Shown: positions 35,475-44,350, counted from the first letter of the stretch. The stretch is DNA of 64,000 nt from Psychrobacter sp. Cmf 22.2 (GCF_001921745.1 NZ_MRYA01000001.1:372001-436000); one strand, 5' to 3'. Program-made: numbers and translations. The notes: generated by a model not told the origin, from the sequence alone.

Positions 35475-36425
35475 CTAAGAAGGTTTTTGCCGTCGTCTTA
35501 GCCAACGTGGCACGCGAGTGGTCGTACCATTTAACATGGCATTTAATAGAGCTGCTAACAGAATAAGTACCACGCCTACGTATTGAATCCACGACAATGA
35601 TTGGTGTAGTAGCAGTATTGCCAAGGCAATGGCAGTCAACGGCTCAAAGATAGTAAATACCGATGCGCGCGTGGCAGGGAGTTTTTCTAACGCTTTCATA
35701 TAGAGCGCAAATGGCACCACTGTGCCAATTAAAGACAGTCCTAACGCATAGCCCCACGTATGCAGCGGCAAAGTCAGTAGCTGCTCATAAGTATGATAGG
35801 TCTCGGGTAGTAATAGCAACACACCAGCACTAATAATGATCGAGGTAAAAAATACCAAAGGGGCTGGGTGGGCATAGTGCATCGCGCGCTTGCCAAGTAC
35901 GCCGTAAAGGGAATAACACACGCCAGATAGCAACCCAAGCACGATACCCCAGTTGATTTGTGCCTCATCCCCCAGCATCGTTAAGCCCACACCAAATACT
36001 GCCATCAAAGCCATCAATGCCGACTGCCGAGTAATGGACTCACCTAGCAAAAAGGCAGAAAACAACAGGCTAAAAACAGGCGCAGTATAAAGCAGCGCGA
36101 CCGCAGGCCCAGCACCGACATAAATGACGGCAAAAAAATAACAGATCGACATACCTAGCACGCCAATCAACGATTGCAGAGCCAGTCCAAGCCACTGCTT
36201 TGGACGTAGCTTAATTAAATGGGGCCATAGTTTTGGTAGCATAACTAGGATAAGAAAGGCGGCGGTCACAATGCGTAAAATGGTAATTTGCCAACCACTA
36301 AAGCCGTTTTGGTTGAGGTAGGTCGAGAATATCCCCAAGGTACCCCAGCAGACAGCAGCGGTAATAATTTGAATCGTGCCTATCCATGATTGCCGCGCTG
36401 ATATTACGCTACCGGTGTTTGCCAT
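35475..36425 (-). CDS. EamA/DMT-family exporter
   Basis: A 316-residue membrane protein with ten predicted helices made of two EamA repeats (AAVCWGTLGIFSTYLNQNGFSGWQI... and LLSGVCYSLYGVLGKRAMHYAHP...). The second repeat ends LPATRASVFTIFEPLTAIALAILLLHQSLSWIQYVGVVLILLAAL. Such proteins export amino acids, nucleobases or drugs by proton exchange; the substrate cannot be read from sequence. The C-terminus is basic (RWLRRRQK). AAGAGAA stands before the start. It converges on the ABC operon and is separated from allA by a terminator, so it is its own unit. Confidence 0.88.
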   Translation of the reverse strand: MANTGSVISARQSWIGTIQIITAAVCWGTLGIFSTYLNQNGFSGWQITILRIVTAAFLILVMLPKLWPHLIKLRPKQWLGLALQSLIGVLGMSICYFFAVIYVGAGPAVALLYTAPVFSLLFSAFLLGESITRQSALMALMAVFGVGLTMLGDEAQINWGIVLGLLSGVCYSLYGVLGKRAMHYAHPAPLVFFTSIIISAGVLLLLPETYHTYEQLLTLPLHTWGYALGLSLIGTVVPFALYMKALEKLPATRASVFTIFEPLTAIALAILLLHQSLSWIQYVGVVLILLAALLNAMLNGTTTRVPRWLRRRQKPS

Positions 36426-36473
36426 ATCGTTCTCTTTTTAATGTCTAATTGACAAAGGCGGTTTTAAAATAAG

Positions 36474-36505
36474 AAAAGACAACCCGATTGAGGGCTGTCT
36501 TTTTT
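36474..36505 (-). terminator. Rho-independent terminator downstream of allA
   Basis: AAAAGACAACCC (36474-36485) pairs with GGGCTGTCTTTT (36492-36503) with one mismatch; the minus-strand transcript ends in a short T run, about 80 bases after the allA stop. Confidence 0.8.
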
Positions 36506-36586
36506 ATACAAGCATTCATTTAACACACAAACTGTTTGTCGTTACTTTGCTAAAGAAAGGCCAATACAAAGCAGCTAAGCGTAGAC

Positions 36587-37141
36587 TTAACTATGCTCGC
36601 TCTTAGTTTCGCTGGCAGATTCACGATCAATTTCAATCTGAACTTGCCAATCGTCTATTTCCAACTCATAGCAGTTATTACCTTCACCATTAATACGGTC
36701 AATAACCAGAAAGTCAGAGTCACAACCAAGGGCTAATAGGGGATGATGCCAGACATTGGCATCATATTGCACGCCCTGATGAGACTTGGCATAAAATACT
36801 TTCAAATCATCAGCAGATTGAGGTGGCTTACCCGCAGGTGCTACGACGACAATATAATCTTGACCGTTCATCGAAAAGAATGCTTGCGTGCCAAACGGAT
36901 GATACTCCATTACGGATAAAGCGATAGGAAGCTCACGTTTTTTGGCACGAAAGATACTCATGCCCACAGTGCCCCCATTTAATGAAGCTTCAGCAATGGC
37001 ATGGTGGCGACATGCGTAGCCTTTATTGATATGGTAGCAATTATCAGACGTCTGTTCTTCCTTATCATAAGGTTCGATAACCTTACCATATGGCGCAAAA
37101 TCAGCTTTAGTCAAAGGTTTGGTTACGATTGTTGTGCTCAT
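36587..37141 (-). CDS. allA: Ureidoglycolate lyase
   Basis: A 184-residue cupin-like enzyme splitting (S)-ureidoglycolate into glyoxylate and urea, the last step of allantoin use. Seen: [40 protein letters not shown] and [16 protein letters not shown], all family hallmarks. Length is near the usual 160-175 residues, with a polar extension at the end ([12 protein letters not shown]). AAGG stands before the ATG. It follows allE by about 70 bp and is the last gene of the puuE-allE-allA unit. Confidence 0.93.
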   Translation of the reverse strand: MSTTIVTKPLTKADFAPYGKVIEPYDKEEQTSDNCYHINKGYACRHHAIAEASLNGGTVGMSIFRAKKRELPIALSVMEYHPFGTQAFFSMNGQDYIVVVAPAGKPPQSADDLKVFYAKSHQGVQYDANVWHHPLLALGCDSDFLVIDRINGEGNNCYELEIDDWQVQIEIDRESASETKSEHS

Positions 37142-37210
37142 GAATTTACCTTACTATAGATTAGCAATATCAGTTAATTGGTAGAGTTATTTACTATTCT
37201 GAATCACTTA

Positions 37211-38044
37211 TTATTCTGGACGAATAAACGGCATGTGTCTATTTACGTCTTTGTATAGTAAGTATCTAAATGGACCAGGGCCACCGGCGTAACAAGATTG
37301 TGGGCAAAATGCACGTAGCCACATAAAGTCACCTGCCTCAACCTCTACCCATTCAGCGTTTAAGTGATACACAGCTTTACCTTCTAGGACATACAAGCCA
37401 TGTTCCATCACATGAGTTTCATCGAATGGAATCACGCCACCTGGCTGGAAAGTGACAATATTTACATGCATATCGTGACGCATATCCGACTGCTCGGTAA
37501 ATCTGGTGGTTTTCCAAACGCCATCTGTATCTGGCATCTCAATAGCTTCGACCTCATGATCACTTGTTACAAAGGCTTCGGGCACATCGATACCCTCTAC
37601 GAACTGATAAGCTTTGCGGATCCAATGAAATTTGACGTGCTTGTCGCTATTGTTTTTCAGCGTCCATTTACATGCTGGTGGTAAGAAAGCATAGCCACCC
37701 GCTTCAAGATGATGCGCCTCGCCTTCGATAGTAATGTCCATTTCACCTTCAACGACAAATAATACGGCTTCTGCTTTGGCATCCAGCTCAGGCTTGTCAG
37801 AGCCACCATTGGGCGCGACTTCAACGATGTATTGTGAGAAGGTTTCTGAAAAACCGCTTAGCGGACGTGCAATCACCCACATGCGCATGCCTTCCCAAAA
37901 CGGCAGGTAGCTAATCACAATGTCAGTTAGGACACGTTTGGGAATAATCGCATAAGCTTCGGTGAAGATAGCGCGATCGGATAGTAGTTGTGTTTGCGGC
38001 GGCAATCCGCCAGTTGGTGCGTAATAAGTACTCTTTGTTGACAT
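37211..38044 (-). CDS. allE: (S)-ureidoglycine aminohydrolase
   Basis: A 277-residue protein with two cupin domains (E. coli AllE/YlbA is about 261). It converts (S)-ureidoglycine to (S)-ureidoglycolate and ammonia with a manganese ion. The first cupin has AVLFVVEGEMDITIEGEAHHLEAGGYAFLPP; the second, catalytic cupin has the metal-binding set in IPFDETHVMEHGLYVLEG (Glu209, His211, His215) and FCPQSCYAGG (Gln249), with Tyr252 nearby. AAGGA precedes the start. Next to puuE and allA. AllE implies an allantoate amidohydrolase (AllC) producing ureidoglycine, but that gene is not in this window. Confidence 0.93.
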   Translation of the reverse strand: MSTKSTYYAPTGGLPPQTQLLSDRAIFTEAYAIIPKRVLTDIVISYLPFWEGMRMWVIARPLSGFSETFSQYIVEVAPNGGSDKPELDAKAEAVLFVVEGEMDITIEGEAHHLEAGGYAFLPPACKWTLKNNSDKHVKFHWIRKAYQFVEGIDVPEAFVTSDHEVEAIEMPDTDGVWKTTRFTEQSDMRHDMHVNIVTFQPGGVIPFDETHVMEHGLYVLEGKAVYHLNAEWVEVEAGDFMWLRAFCPQSCYAGGPGPFRYLLYKDVNRHMPFIRPE

Positions 38045-38099
38045 GGTTAATAATCCTTAATGTTTATGTACCGCGATAGATTTATGTTTGAGCGCGCGT

Positions 38100-39092
38100 T
38101 TACATCCAGTTCGCTGTATTGTCGCTAGTGGCTGGATGGTTTTCATACCAGTGCTTAGCGATTTCATCGCGGCGACATACCCAAACGTCAGGTTTGCTGG
38201 TGATGTACTTCAAAAATTGTTTGAGTGCAGTGATACGGCCAGCACGGCCAATAATGCGGCAGTGCAAACCGATGGTTAGCATTTTTGGCGCGTTTTTGCC
38301 TTCTTTGGCACCTTCTTCATAAAGGGTATCAAAACTGTCTTTTAAATACTGATAAAAGGGTTCAGCGTTGGTAAAGCCCGGGCTTGACGCAAAGCGCATA
38401 TCATTGGTTTCAAGCGTATACGGGATAACCAGATGCGGCTTACGGGTAAGCTGGTTGCCTTCTTCTACCTTAACATTGAGCCAGTAAGGCAGTTCATCAG
38501 CGTAGGAGTCAGAGTCGTAGATATAGCCGCCTTGCTCAGCGACCAACTCACGCGTATTGGGGCTATCACGTCCAGTGTACCAGCCTAGAGGCTGACCACC
38601 AAGCATGCGTTTAAAGATTTCAGTCGCTTGGCGTACGTGCTCACGTTCTGTCTCACGATACATATATTGATAAGTGATCCAGCGTAGTCCGTGGCTTGCC
38701 ACCTCATGCCCATCTTCTAGGACACGCTCGATAATATGCGGTGTCTTTTCAGCAGCAGAAGCACAAGTAAAAGTGGTAATTGGCAGACCGTATTCTTTAA
38801 AAACATCTAACACTCGCCAAACGCCCACACGGCTACCGTATTCAAAGGCAGACTCGATAGACTGGTGACGATTATTAAATTCTGGTGTACCTAAGACATC
38901 TGATAAAAAGCGCTCAGACTGACCATCACCATGCATAACGCTATTTTCTGCGCCCTCTTCGATATTTAGTACGAACTGTACCGCTATTCTTGCACCGCCT
39001 GGCCAGTTTGCTTGTGGTGGGTTGCCGCCATAGCCTTTTAGATCGCGTGGATAGGCTTCGTGATTAAAATCGCTGGTAATCTTTTTTGTCAT
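38100..39092 (-). CDS. puuE: Allantoinase of the PuuE (polysaccharide-deacetylase-like) type
   Basis: A 330-residue NodB-fold hydrolase that opens the allantoin ring to allantoate without a bound metal in the known PuuE. Seen: YPRDLKGYGGNPPQANWPGGARIAVQFVLNIEEGAENSVMHGD, the SRVGVWRVLDVFKEYGLPITTF stretch, GHEVASHGLRWITYQYM, GWYTGRDSPNTRELVAEQGGYIYDSDSYADELPYWL and LTIGLHCRIIGRAGRITALKQFL. This is a different protein family from the dihydroorotase-like AllB. It sits upstream of allE, with AAGGA ahead of the start, and downstream of the NCS1 transporter gene. Confidence 0.93.
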   Translation of the reverse strand: MTKKITSDFNHEAYPRDLKGYGGNPPQANWPGGARIAVQFVLNIEEGAENSVMHGDGQSERFLSDVLGTPEFNNRHQSIESAFEYGSRVGVWRVLDVFKEYGLPITTFTCASAAEKTPHIIERVLEDGHEVASHGLRWITYQYMYRETEREHVRQATEIFKRMLGGQPLGWYTGRDSPNTRELVAEQGGYIYDSDSYADELPYWLNVKVEEGNQLTRKPHLVIPYTLETNDMRFASSPGFTNAEPFYQYLKDSFDTLYEEGAKEGKNAPKMLTIGLHCRIIGRAGRITALKQFLKYITSKPDVWVCRRDEIAKHWYENHPATSDNTANWM

Positions 39093-39152
39093 TTTGTTTT
39101 ATCCTTTATAAAAACAGAGCAATATAGTTGCTCGAAACTTATTAAATAATTG

Positions 39153-39184
39153 ATCAGTACAAAGACAGAAACGTTTGTACTGAT
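39153..39184. other. Perfect hairpin between the NCS1 transporter gene and puuE
   Basis: ATCAGTACAAA (39153-39163) faces TTTGTACTGAT (39174-39184), an 11-bp perfect stem with a 10-base loop. On the plus strand it is followed by TTTTTAT, but both neighbours are on the minus strand, where the T run is missing. It could reduce read-through or process the mRNA. Confidence 0.45.
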
Positions 39185-39219
39185 TTTTATCAAACAGACT
39201 GACTCTTATACTGTGTTTC

Positions 39220-40731
39220 TCATTCTACTATCGTGTCAGGGTCTACTGCATAAGGGCGCATCAAGACCCAATATACGACACCACCCAATGCAGCGCCTAA
39301 CAAGAAACCATAACCTTCAAGCTTGGTAAGCGCTGGTATCAGCACCGTGGCAATAGAGAACAAAGCACCGATGGCAAAGGCGATAAGCGCACGAATGTTC
39401 CAGCCTTTGTAGTAGTAATAAGCGCCTGTTGGCTGATCAGAAAACAAATCATTCATATCGATATGTTGACGTTTGATCAGGTAGTAATCGATTACCAAGA
39501 TTCCAAAAAATGGAGCGATGATGGCACCGACAGCATTGACAAAACCAACAATACCGATCTTACTGATAAATGATAACCACAGTGCGCCAACGAAGAAGGC
39601 GATAATAGCAGTGATTAAGCCGCCCCTACGAAAGTTAATATGCTTAGGGAACAAATTGGCCAAATCGTAAGCTGGAGGAATAAAGTTTGCGACCATATTG
39701 ATACCGACAGTAGCGGCAAAAAAGGTCACTGCTGCAATGATAGTCAAGGGTAGAGCGTCCACGCGATCAACGATGTCCGATGGATTGGTCAGCGCTTCAC
39801 CAAATATGACTAAGGTGCCAGCAGTAATGACCAAAGCAATGAAAGAGAAAAACACCATGTTAATGGGTAGACCCACTAAATTGCCCAAGCGCATATCACG
39901 CTCACTACGTAAAAAGCGTGAGAAATCCCCGAAGTTGATGACGACTGCCGCAAAGTAAGCAACCATGGTACCGACGATAGCAGTAAAGGCTTGGATGGAG
40001 TTTCCACTGTAATCACTGCCACTTGCAAAAATAGAGTTGATGGCTGGTAGCAACTCAGAACCTGACTGATACCAAATAACCGCCATAAGGACGACCATCA
40101 CAACATAAACTAGGGGACCTGCCCAATTTAAAAAATGCTTGATCGGTTCGATACCCGCCCAAAATAGCAGGATTTGGAATACCCAAACAATAACAAAAGC
40201 AATCCATGCCGTACTGTTTAAACCTAAGAAAGTCGTATCTGGACTGCCTATAAAAATAGCCAGTAAAATGGCGACTGCGGTTGAAGCAAAGTAGGTCTGC
40301 ACGCCGTACCAAAAAATACCAATAATAGCGCGTAGAATAGCAGGTAAATTAGCACCGTTAATACCCATGCTGGCACGTACTAATACAGGAAAAGGGATAC
40401 CATATTTGACACTAGGTTTACCAGTTAGGTTCACCATCCACATAACAATGAAGCCTGAGCAGATAATGGCTGCCATTACCCACCACCCACTCAAGCCATA
40501 GCTCAAAAACAAGGAGGCTGCAAGGGTATAACCGAATAGACTTTGGATGTCATTAGACCAGACGTTAAATATGGCAAACCAGCCCCAATTACGCTCTGCC
40601 GGCTGTAGAGGTGCTAAATCGTCGTTATATAACCTTGAGTTTTTGCGTTCTGGATTAAACTTATTGCAGTCATAAAGAGCAGTGTTTTTATGATTGCTTT
40701 GTCGACTTCCTTGCTCATTCGCAGTAGACAT
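39220..40731 (-). CDS. NCS1-family transporter, probably allantoin permease
   Basis: A 503-residue membrane protein with about twelve helices, of the NCS1 nucleobase/hydantoin/allantoin symporter family. Seen: the opening PAERNWGWFAIFNVWSNDIQSLFGYTLAASLF, then TGKPSVKYGIPFPVLVRASMGINGANLPAILRAIIGIFWYGVQTY, FGDFSRFLRSERDMRLGNLVGLPINM and PPAYDLANLFPKHINFRRGGLITAI. The N-terminal tail is polar. Closest in style are PucI/AllP-like allantoin permeases, and its place directly ahead of puuE fits. A good AGGGAG/AAAGG site precedes the start; two direct repeats sit farther upstream. Confidence 0.88.
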   Translation of the reverse strand: MSTANEQGSRQSNHKNTALYDCNKFNPERKNSRLYNDDLAPLQPAERNWGWFAIFNVWSNDIQSLFGYTLAASLFLSYGLSGWWVMAAIICSGFIVMWMVNLTGKPSVKYGIPFPVLVRASMGINGANLPAILRAIIGIFWYGVQTYFASTAVAILLAIFIGSPDTTFLGLNSTAWIAFVIVWVFQILLFWAGIEPIKHFLNWAGPLVYVVMVVLMAVIWYQSGSELLPAINSIFASGSDYSGNSIQAFTAIVGTMVAYFAAVVINFGDFSRFLRSERDMRLGNLVGLPINMVFFSFIALVITAGTLVIFGEALTNPSDIVDRVDALPLTIIAAVTFFAATVGINMVANFIPPAYDLANLFPKHINFRRGGLITAIIAFFVGALWLSFISKIGIVGFVNAVGAIIAPFFGILVIDYYLIKRQHIDMNDLFSDQPTGAYYYYKGWNIRALIAFAIGALFSIATVLIPALTKLEGYGFLLGAALGGVVYWVLMRPYAVDPDTIVE

Positions 40732-40769
40732 CCTTTTCTCCCTTTAGGTTAGAGTCAATCGAAACAAAG

Positions 40770-40805
40770 ATTGTTAACACTTAATAGTATCCATTGTTAA
40801 CACTT
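40770..40805. promoter_or_regulatory. Two direct repeats ATTGTTAACACTT upstream of the NCS1 transporter
   Basis: The 13-bp word ATTGTTAACACTT occurs at 40770-40782 and 40793-40805 (23-bp period), 40-75 bp before the transporter start. Each contains the palindrome GTTAAC. A TGGTCAA word, half of the RutR-like site, lies at 40824-40830. This is likely a regulator-binding or promoter region. Confidence 0.5.
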
Positions 40806-40863
40806 TAAGGATGTCTACGTCATTGGTCAAGATAATTGTTTGTTTAGGGATTAGAAAGCTTAT

Positions 40864-42240
40864 TTATAACCCAGAAGCATACGCTATAATTTGCTGACGC
40901 TCTTCATCCGTCAACTGTGTAAGATTGCCAAGTGGCATATAGCCAGTTTGTACCGCCGTTATGATTTTGGCTTTGTGAATTTTCATGTCTTCAGGGGTTT
41001 GAAGGACAATACCTGCTGGCGGTGCAGCGAAGCCTTGTTGAGTTGGCTGCACGGCATGACAGGTACTACAACGCGTATGTACGACAGCCATAATAGCATC
41101 GTCGGCCGAGGCGTTAACTGGCACAGTTTCGGCAGCAGAACTTTCACTTTCATTCGCATTGGCATTAGAATCGACATTAGAAACAGCACTGGCAGTATTA
41201 TTGGAGGTGGCCTTAGCAGCAGTAGCATTGTCTGCTTCACTCTCTGTACTAGCAGCAGGGGGCGTACTGTCGGTTACTGGCGCGGCAGCCACTGGAGCAC
41301 TAGTAGCAGGTAATGGTTCGATTGGCGCTGGGCGCATCCAAATAATTAATAGCACTGTTAGTAATGCCGGGATCCAGAGGAATTTTGTTTGTGTGTTACC
41401 TAGGTGTTTTTGGTTAAAGTAATGACGTACAAGGGCGGTGATGATACCGACAAATACCAATATCAACCAACCGTGCGCATGAGAGTACATCATCGGATAG
41501 TGGTTGCTAATCATGGTAAAAATCAGCGGTAAGGTAAAATAGTTGTTCATTAGCGAGCGGTTTTTTGCTTGTAGCGCCAAGTCTGCTACTTCTTTACCGG
41601 GTTTTTCACCGCGCCGCACACAATCTACAAGCGCGCGCTGAGCTGGCATGATACCAAAGAGTACGTTGCCCGCCATGACCGTACCTAAGATGGCCCCAAT
41701 ATGAATAAAGGAGGCGCGATCGCTGAACAGCTGATACGATCCCCACGTCGCGATGATCAACAATATAAAAATAAGCGAGCTGAAGACAAAGGCGTTTTTG
41801 CCTAAGTGACTGCGAACGATCACTTCATAGATGAAATAGCTGCCAAATAAAAACAGTAAGCTTGTCGATATGGCCCCGACGCTACTGCCAAAAGCGACTT
41901 TGCTGGGGTCAATCAGATAAGCTGTGGCGTTGGCATAATAGACAATAGAAAGCATTGCCATACCAGTTAGCCACGTCGTATAAGCCTCCCATTTAAACCA
42001 GTGCAGGGTTTTTGGCATCTCTTCAGGTTCAAGCTTGTATTTAGCAATCTCATAAAAACCGCCACCATGTACCGCCCATAAGTCGCCTGAGATACCTTTA
42101 TCGGCTTTCCACTGTGGCGGCTTACGAAGGCTCAGATCTAACCAAACAAAATAAAAAGACGCGCCAATCCAAGCAATCCCAGCGATAACGTGAAACCAGC
42201 GAAAAAATAAAGCGACCCAATCGAGAAGATATGCACCCAT
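40864..42240 (-). CDS. puuD: Membrane-bound urate oxidase with cytochrome c domain
   Basis: A 458-residue PuuD-type enzyme that oxidises urate to 5-hydroxyisourate and passes electrons to its own cytochrome c domain and the respiratory chain, not making peroxide. The N-terminal part (about 1-300) has eight or so helices: DWVALFFRWFHVIAGIAWIGASFYFVWLDLSL, GGGFYEIAKYKLEPEEMPKTLHWFKWEAYTTWLTG, YEVIVRSHLGKN, MPAQRALVDCVRRGEKPG. A low-complexity Ala/Ser/Asn/Glu linker of about 75 residues (305-378) leads to the haem domain with CSTCH (391-395) and axial Met435. The linker is longer than I would expect. Its start site lacks a strong ribosome-binding site. In line with uraH and uraD. Confidence 0.9.
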   Translation of the reverse strand: MGAYLLDWVALFFRWFHVIAGIAWIGASFYFVWLDLSLRKPPQWKADKGISGDLWAVHGGGFYEIAKYKLEPEEMPKTLHWFKWEAYTTWLTGMAMLSIVYYANATAYLIDPSKVAFGSSVGAISTSLLFLFGSYFIYEVIVRSHLGKNAFVFSSLIFILLIIATWGSYQLFSDRASFIHIGAILGTVMAGNVLFGIMPAQRALVDCVRRGEKPGKEVADLALQAKNRSLMNNYFTLPLIFTMISNHYPMMYSHAHGWLILVFVGIITALVRHYFNQKHLGNTQTKFLWIPALLTVLLIIWMRPAPIEPLPATSAPVAAAPVTDSTPPAASTESEADNATAAKATSNNTASAVSNVDSNANANESESSAAETVPVNASADDAIMAVVHTRCSTCHAVQPTQQGFAAPPAGIVLQTPEDMKIHKAKIITAVQTGYMPLGNLTQLTDEERQQIIAYASGL

Positions 42241-42306
42241 GTGGCAAGTGTCCTTTTGTCTAATGTTCTTTTATCCAGTGTATGTTTACACTATGACGTA
42301 CTAAAT

Positions 42307-42675
42307 TTACGAACCGCGATACGTGCTGTAGCCATGTGCGCTAAGTAGTAGCGGTACATGATAGTGACCGTTGTCACTTATCATAAAATCGATGACGACC
42401 TGCGGATAAAAAGCCGTTAGGTTTTGGGCATCAAAATAAGCCTGAGTATCAAACGTTAAAGTATAACGGCCAACATCCAAGTGATATTCGGCAATATCAA
42501 TAGTTGGGTCAAACGACCAGCTATCTGGGGTCACGCGTCCATCAGAGTTGGTGACGCCATTGGCTAATAATGACGCCTCACCGCTTGCGCTTACGCGATG
42601 TAGCGTCACTGCGATATCAGCGGCAGGTTTGCCAAGATGGGTATCTAAAATATGTGATGAGAGAGTACCTGACAT
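42307..42675 (-). CDS. uraH: 5-Hydroxyisourate hydrolase (transthyretin-like)
   Basis: A 122-residue enzyme that hydrolyses 5-hydroxyisourate to OHCU. Seen: the N-terminal signature LSSHILDTHLGKPAADIAVTLHR with His8-like active residue, GRVTPDSW, HYHVPLLLSAHGYSTYRGS with the terminal YRGS tetrapeptide that defines true hydrolases versus transthyretin. It has no targeting extension, so it acts in the cytoplasm. AAAGGA precedes the ATG. It lies between uraD and puuD, giving the steps in pathway order. Confidence 0.96.
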   Translation of the reverse strand: MSGTLSSHILDTHLGKPAADIAVTLHRVSASGEASLLANGVTNSDGRVTPDSWSFDPTIDIAEYHLDVGRYTLTFDTQAYFDAQNLTAFYPQVVIDFMISDNGHYHVPLLLSAHGYSTYRGS

Positions 42676-42718
42676 GATAATTCCTTTTATATATTGAACC
42701 AGTAAGGCAAAGTTTAGG

Positions 42719-43240
42719 TTAAGTGGCGTCTAGCAGTTTTTGTAGGCGTAAACGCGTGATTTTATTTTGCTCAGTAGCGGCATTGGCCAGCTCGGTGTCG
42801 CGATCGTTTGGTAAACGCGCTAACAATAAATCAAGCATTTGCTGTGCACTCTTGCCGGTTGCAAATACGATAAAGATAAAACCGAACTTATCGAGATAAT
42901 CTTGATTGCCCTGAGCCAATGCTGCAATCACTTCATCCTCAGCATCATTTGCGCCTGATTGTTCATGTGCGGCGCTATCTTGAGTGTTACGGTATTTTTC
43001 TTTTAGCGAGTCGACGTTGCCGATTTGCGGATGACCGTCGAACGCCTCAAGCAAATTCGCTTCAGTTGTTTGGGCCTGTTGCCATGCTTTGTCGCTACGA
43101 GCCAGCAAGGTGTCCATGTCTGCAAAAGGACGTGCATTTGCCATCTCATGCGCCCAGCTGGTACTCGTACAGCAGGTCAGTAGGCGTGAAGTCGCTTCTG
43201 CCTGCGAGAGATTGTTAAACTGTGGTAATGTTAAACTCAC
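42719..43240 (-). CDS. uraD: OHCU decarboxylase
   Basis: A 173-residue helical enzyme turning 2-oxo-4-hydroxy-4-carboxy-5-ureidoimidazoline (OHCU) into S-allantoin. Seen: LPQFNNLSQAEATSRLLTCC, the catalytic-His motif HPQIG at 70-74, and QGNQDYLDKFGFIFIVFATGKSAQQML, then RLPNDRDTELANAATEQNKITRLRLQKLL. It starts with GTG at 43240, with AAAGGA placed seven bases upstream. First gene of the uraD-uraH-puuD unit, divergent from the TetR regulator across the RutR-like palindrome. Confidence 0.96.
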   Translation of the reverse strand: MSLTLPQFNNLSQAEATSRLLTCCTSTSWAHEMANARPFADMDTLLARSDKAWQQAQTTEANLLEAFDGHPQIGNVDSLKEKYRNTQDSAAHEQSGANDAEDEVIAALAQGNQDYLDKFGFIFIVFATGKSAQQMLDLLLARLPNDRDTELANAATEQNKITRLRLQKLLDAT

Positions 43241-43409
43241 GGTGACATCCTTTTATTTTTATACAAAAACTCAGTAATATAACTGCCTAGCGTTTATGTA
43301 GACTTATATCGTCATAATAAGTTTTATCAATTAAAAACTACGTAAAACCCATGCAAAAGTACTATTACTCGGACAGTTATTGCTTTAATATTATCTATTC
43401 TGCTTAAAC

Positions 43410-43425
43410 CTGACCATTTGGTCAA
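43410..43425. promoter_or_regulatory. RutR-like operator between uraD and the TetR regulator
   Basis: CTGACCATTTGGTCAA holds the perfect palindrome TGACCA-TT-TGGTCA and matches the E. coli RutR consensus TTGACCANNTGGTCAA at all defined positions but the first. It lies about 170 bp from the uraD start and 105 bp from the regulator start. The related word at 46025-46040 supports a local regulon. Confidence 0.8.
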
Positions 43426-43528
43426 CTACTTTATAAGAAATACTTGTATTTATCTTGCTATGTTGCATAAAAACTAAGGATTTATTTCAATAGTTTATTA
43501 GGATATAGCTACCTATCAATCATACCTA

Positions 43529-44203
43529 ATGGCACAAAATATGGCTCATCAGAACCAAGCGAACACGTCATCTGCCTCAGAGGCATCTTCTCATCGTAGT
43601 CAACAAGATATTCGCGCGCAGAATCAAGCACTAATCTTAGCGGCGGCTGAAGAGGAGTTCGTCCTACAAGGCTATCGCGGAGCCACCATGCAAGGTATCG
43701 CTGATCGAGCAGGGCTACCAAAAGCCAATATTCATTATTATTTTAAAAATAAGAAGAATTTGTACAAGGCGGTGCTACATTCTATTATTCAAGAATGGAA
43801 TGAAGGCCTAGTTACTATGACGGTTGATAGTGACCCAAAGACCGTCATCGAAAAGTTTGTACGTACCAAGTTGCATCAAGCGTTTGCAAATCCGAACCGG
43901 CATAAGCTATTTGCGCTTGAGGTCATTGGCGGTGCACCGCATCTCCACGACTTTATGTCGACCACGATGAAAGAGTGGGCACTTGAAAAAACGCAGGTAA
44001 TGAAGATATGGCACGAGCAAGGCAAAATAAGTATTGCTGATCCCTTACAATTGCTGATTTTGATTTGGGCGACAACCCAAAGGTATGCTGAGTTTGAGAC
44101 AGAAATCGTCGGTTTAATGGAAAAAAATGCTTATGATAAGCAAGATGAGGCGCGGGCAGCTGAGTTTTTGGTGCCGTTTATTTTGCGTGGCTGCGGTCTT
44201 TAA
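43529..44203 (+). CDS. TetR-family regulator, RutR-like, of purine catabolism
   Basis: A 224-residue repressor-type protein. N-terminal helix-turn-helix: QALILAAAEEEFVLQGYRGATMQGIADRAGLPKANIHYYFKNKKNLYKAVLH; C-terminal domain of the YcdC/RutR class: FVRTKLHQAFANPNRHKLFALEVIGGAPHLHDFM and WAKTQRYAEF-like text (WATTQRYAEFETEI). RutR binds uracil and thymine and controls pyrimidine and purine genes; a related ligand is likely here. The first 25 residues are polar and not part of the fold; a second ATG lies four codons in (43541). It is divergent to uraD, and both carry the palindrome described at 43410. Confidence 0.88.
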   Translation: MAQNMAHQNQANTSSASEASSHRSQQDIRAQNQALILAAAEEEFVLQGYRGATMQGIADRAGLPKANIHYYFKNKKNLYKAVLHSIIQEWNEGLVTMTVDSDPKTVIEKFVRTKLHQAFANPNRHKLFALEVIGGAPHLHDFMSTTMKEWALEKTQVMKIWHEQGKISIADPLQLLILIWATTQRYAEFETEIVGLMEKNAYDKQDEARAAEFLVPFILRGCGL

Positions 44204-44237
44204 TAGTAAGTATAGACTCTTGTTTTATAAAGACAAA

Positions 44238-44286
44238 ACCACTTTAACGCTAGTCGCATTGGTCAATGCTCTATCGCTAAAGTGGT
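44238..44286. terminator. Large hairpin between the TetR gene and the NCS2 permease gene
   Basis: ACCACTTTAACGCTAG at the left pairs with CTATCGCTAAAGTGGT at the right (14 of 16 positions). The loop holds a smaller palindrome GCATTG-GT-CAATGC. No T run follows, so termination strength is uncertain, but its place between two convergent stops suggests a shared terminator. Confidence 0.5.
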
Positions 44287-44350
44287 GATTGAAGTGCAAC
44301 GAAAGCTTTTGTCTGACTCTCTTTGTTTGTTCGATTAAGTTATGTGCAAA

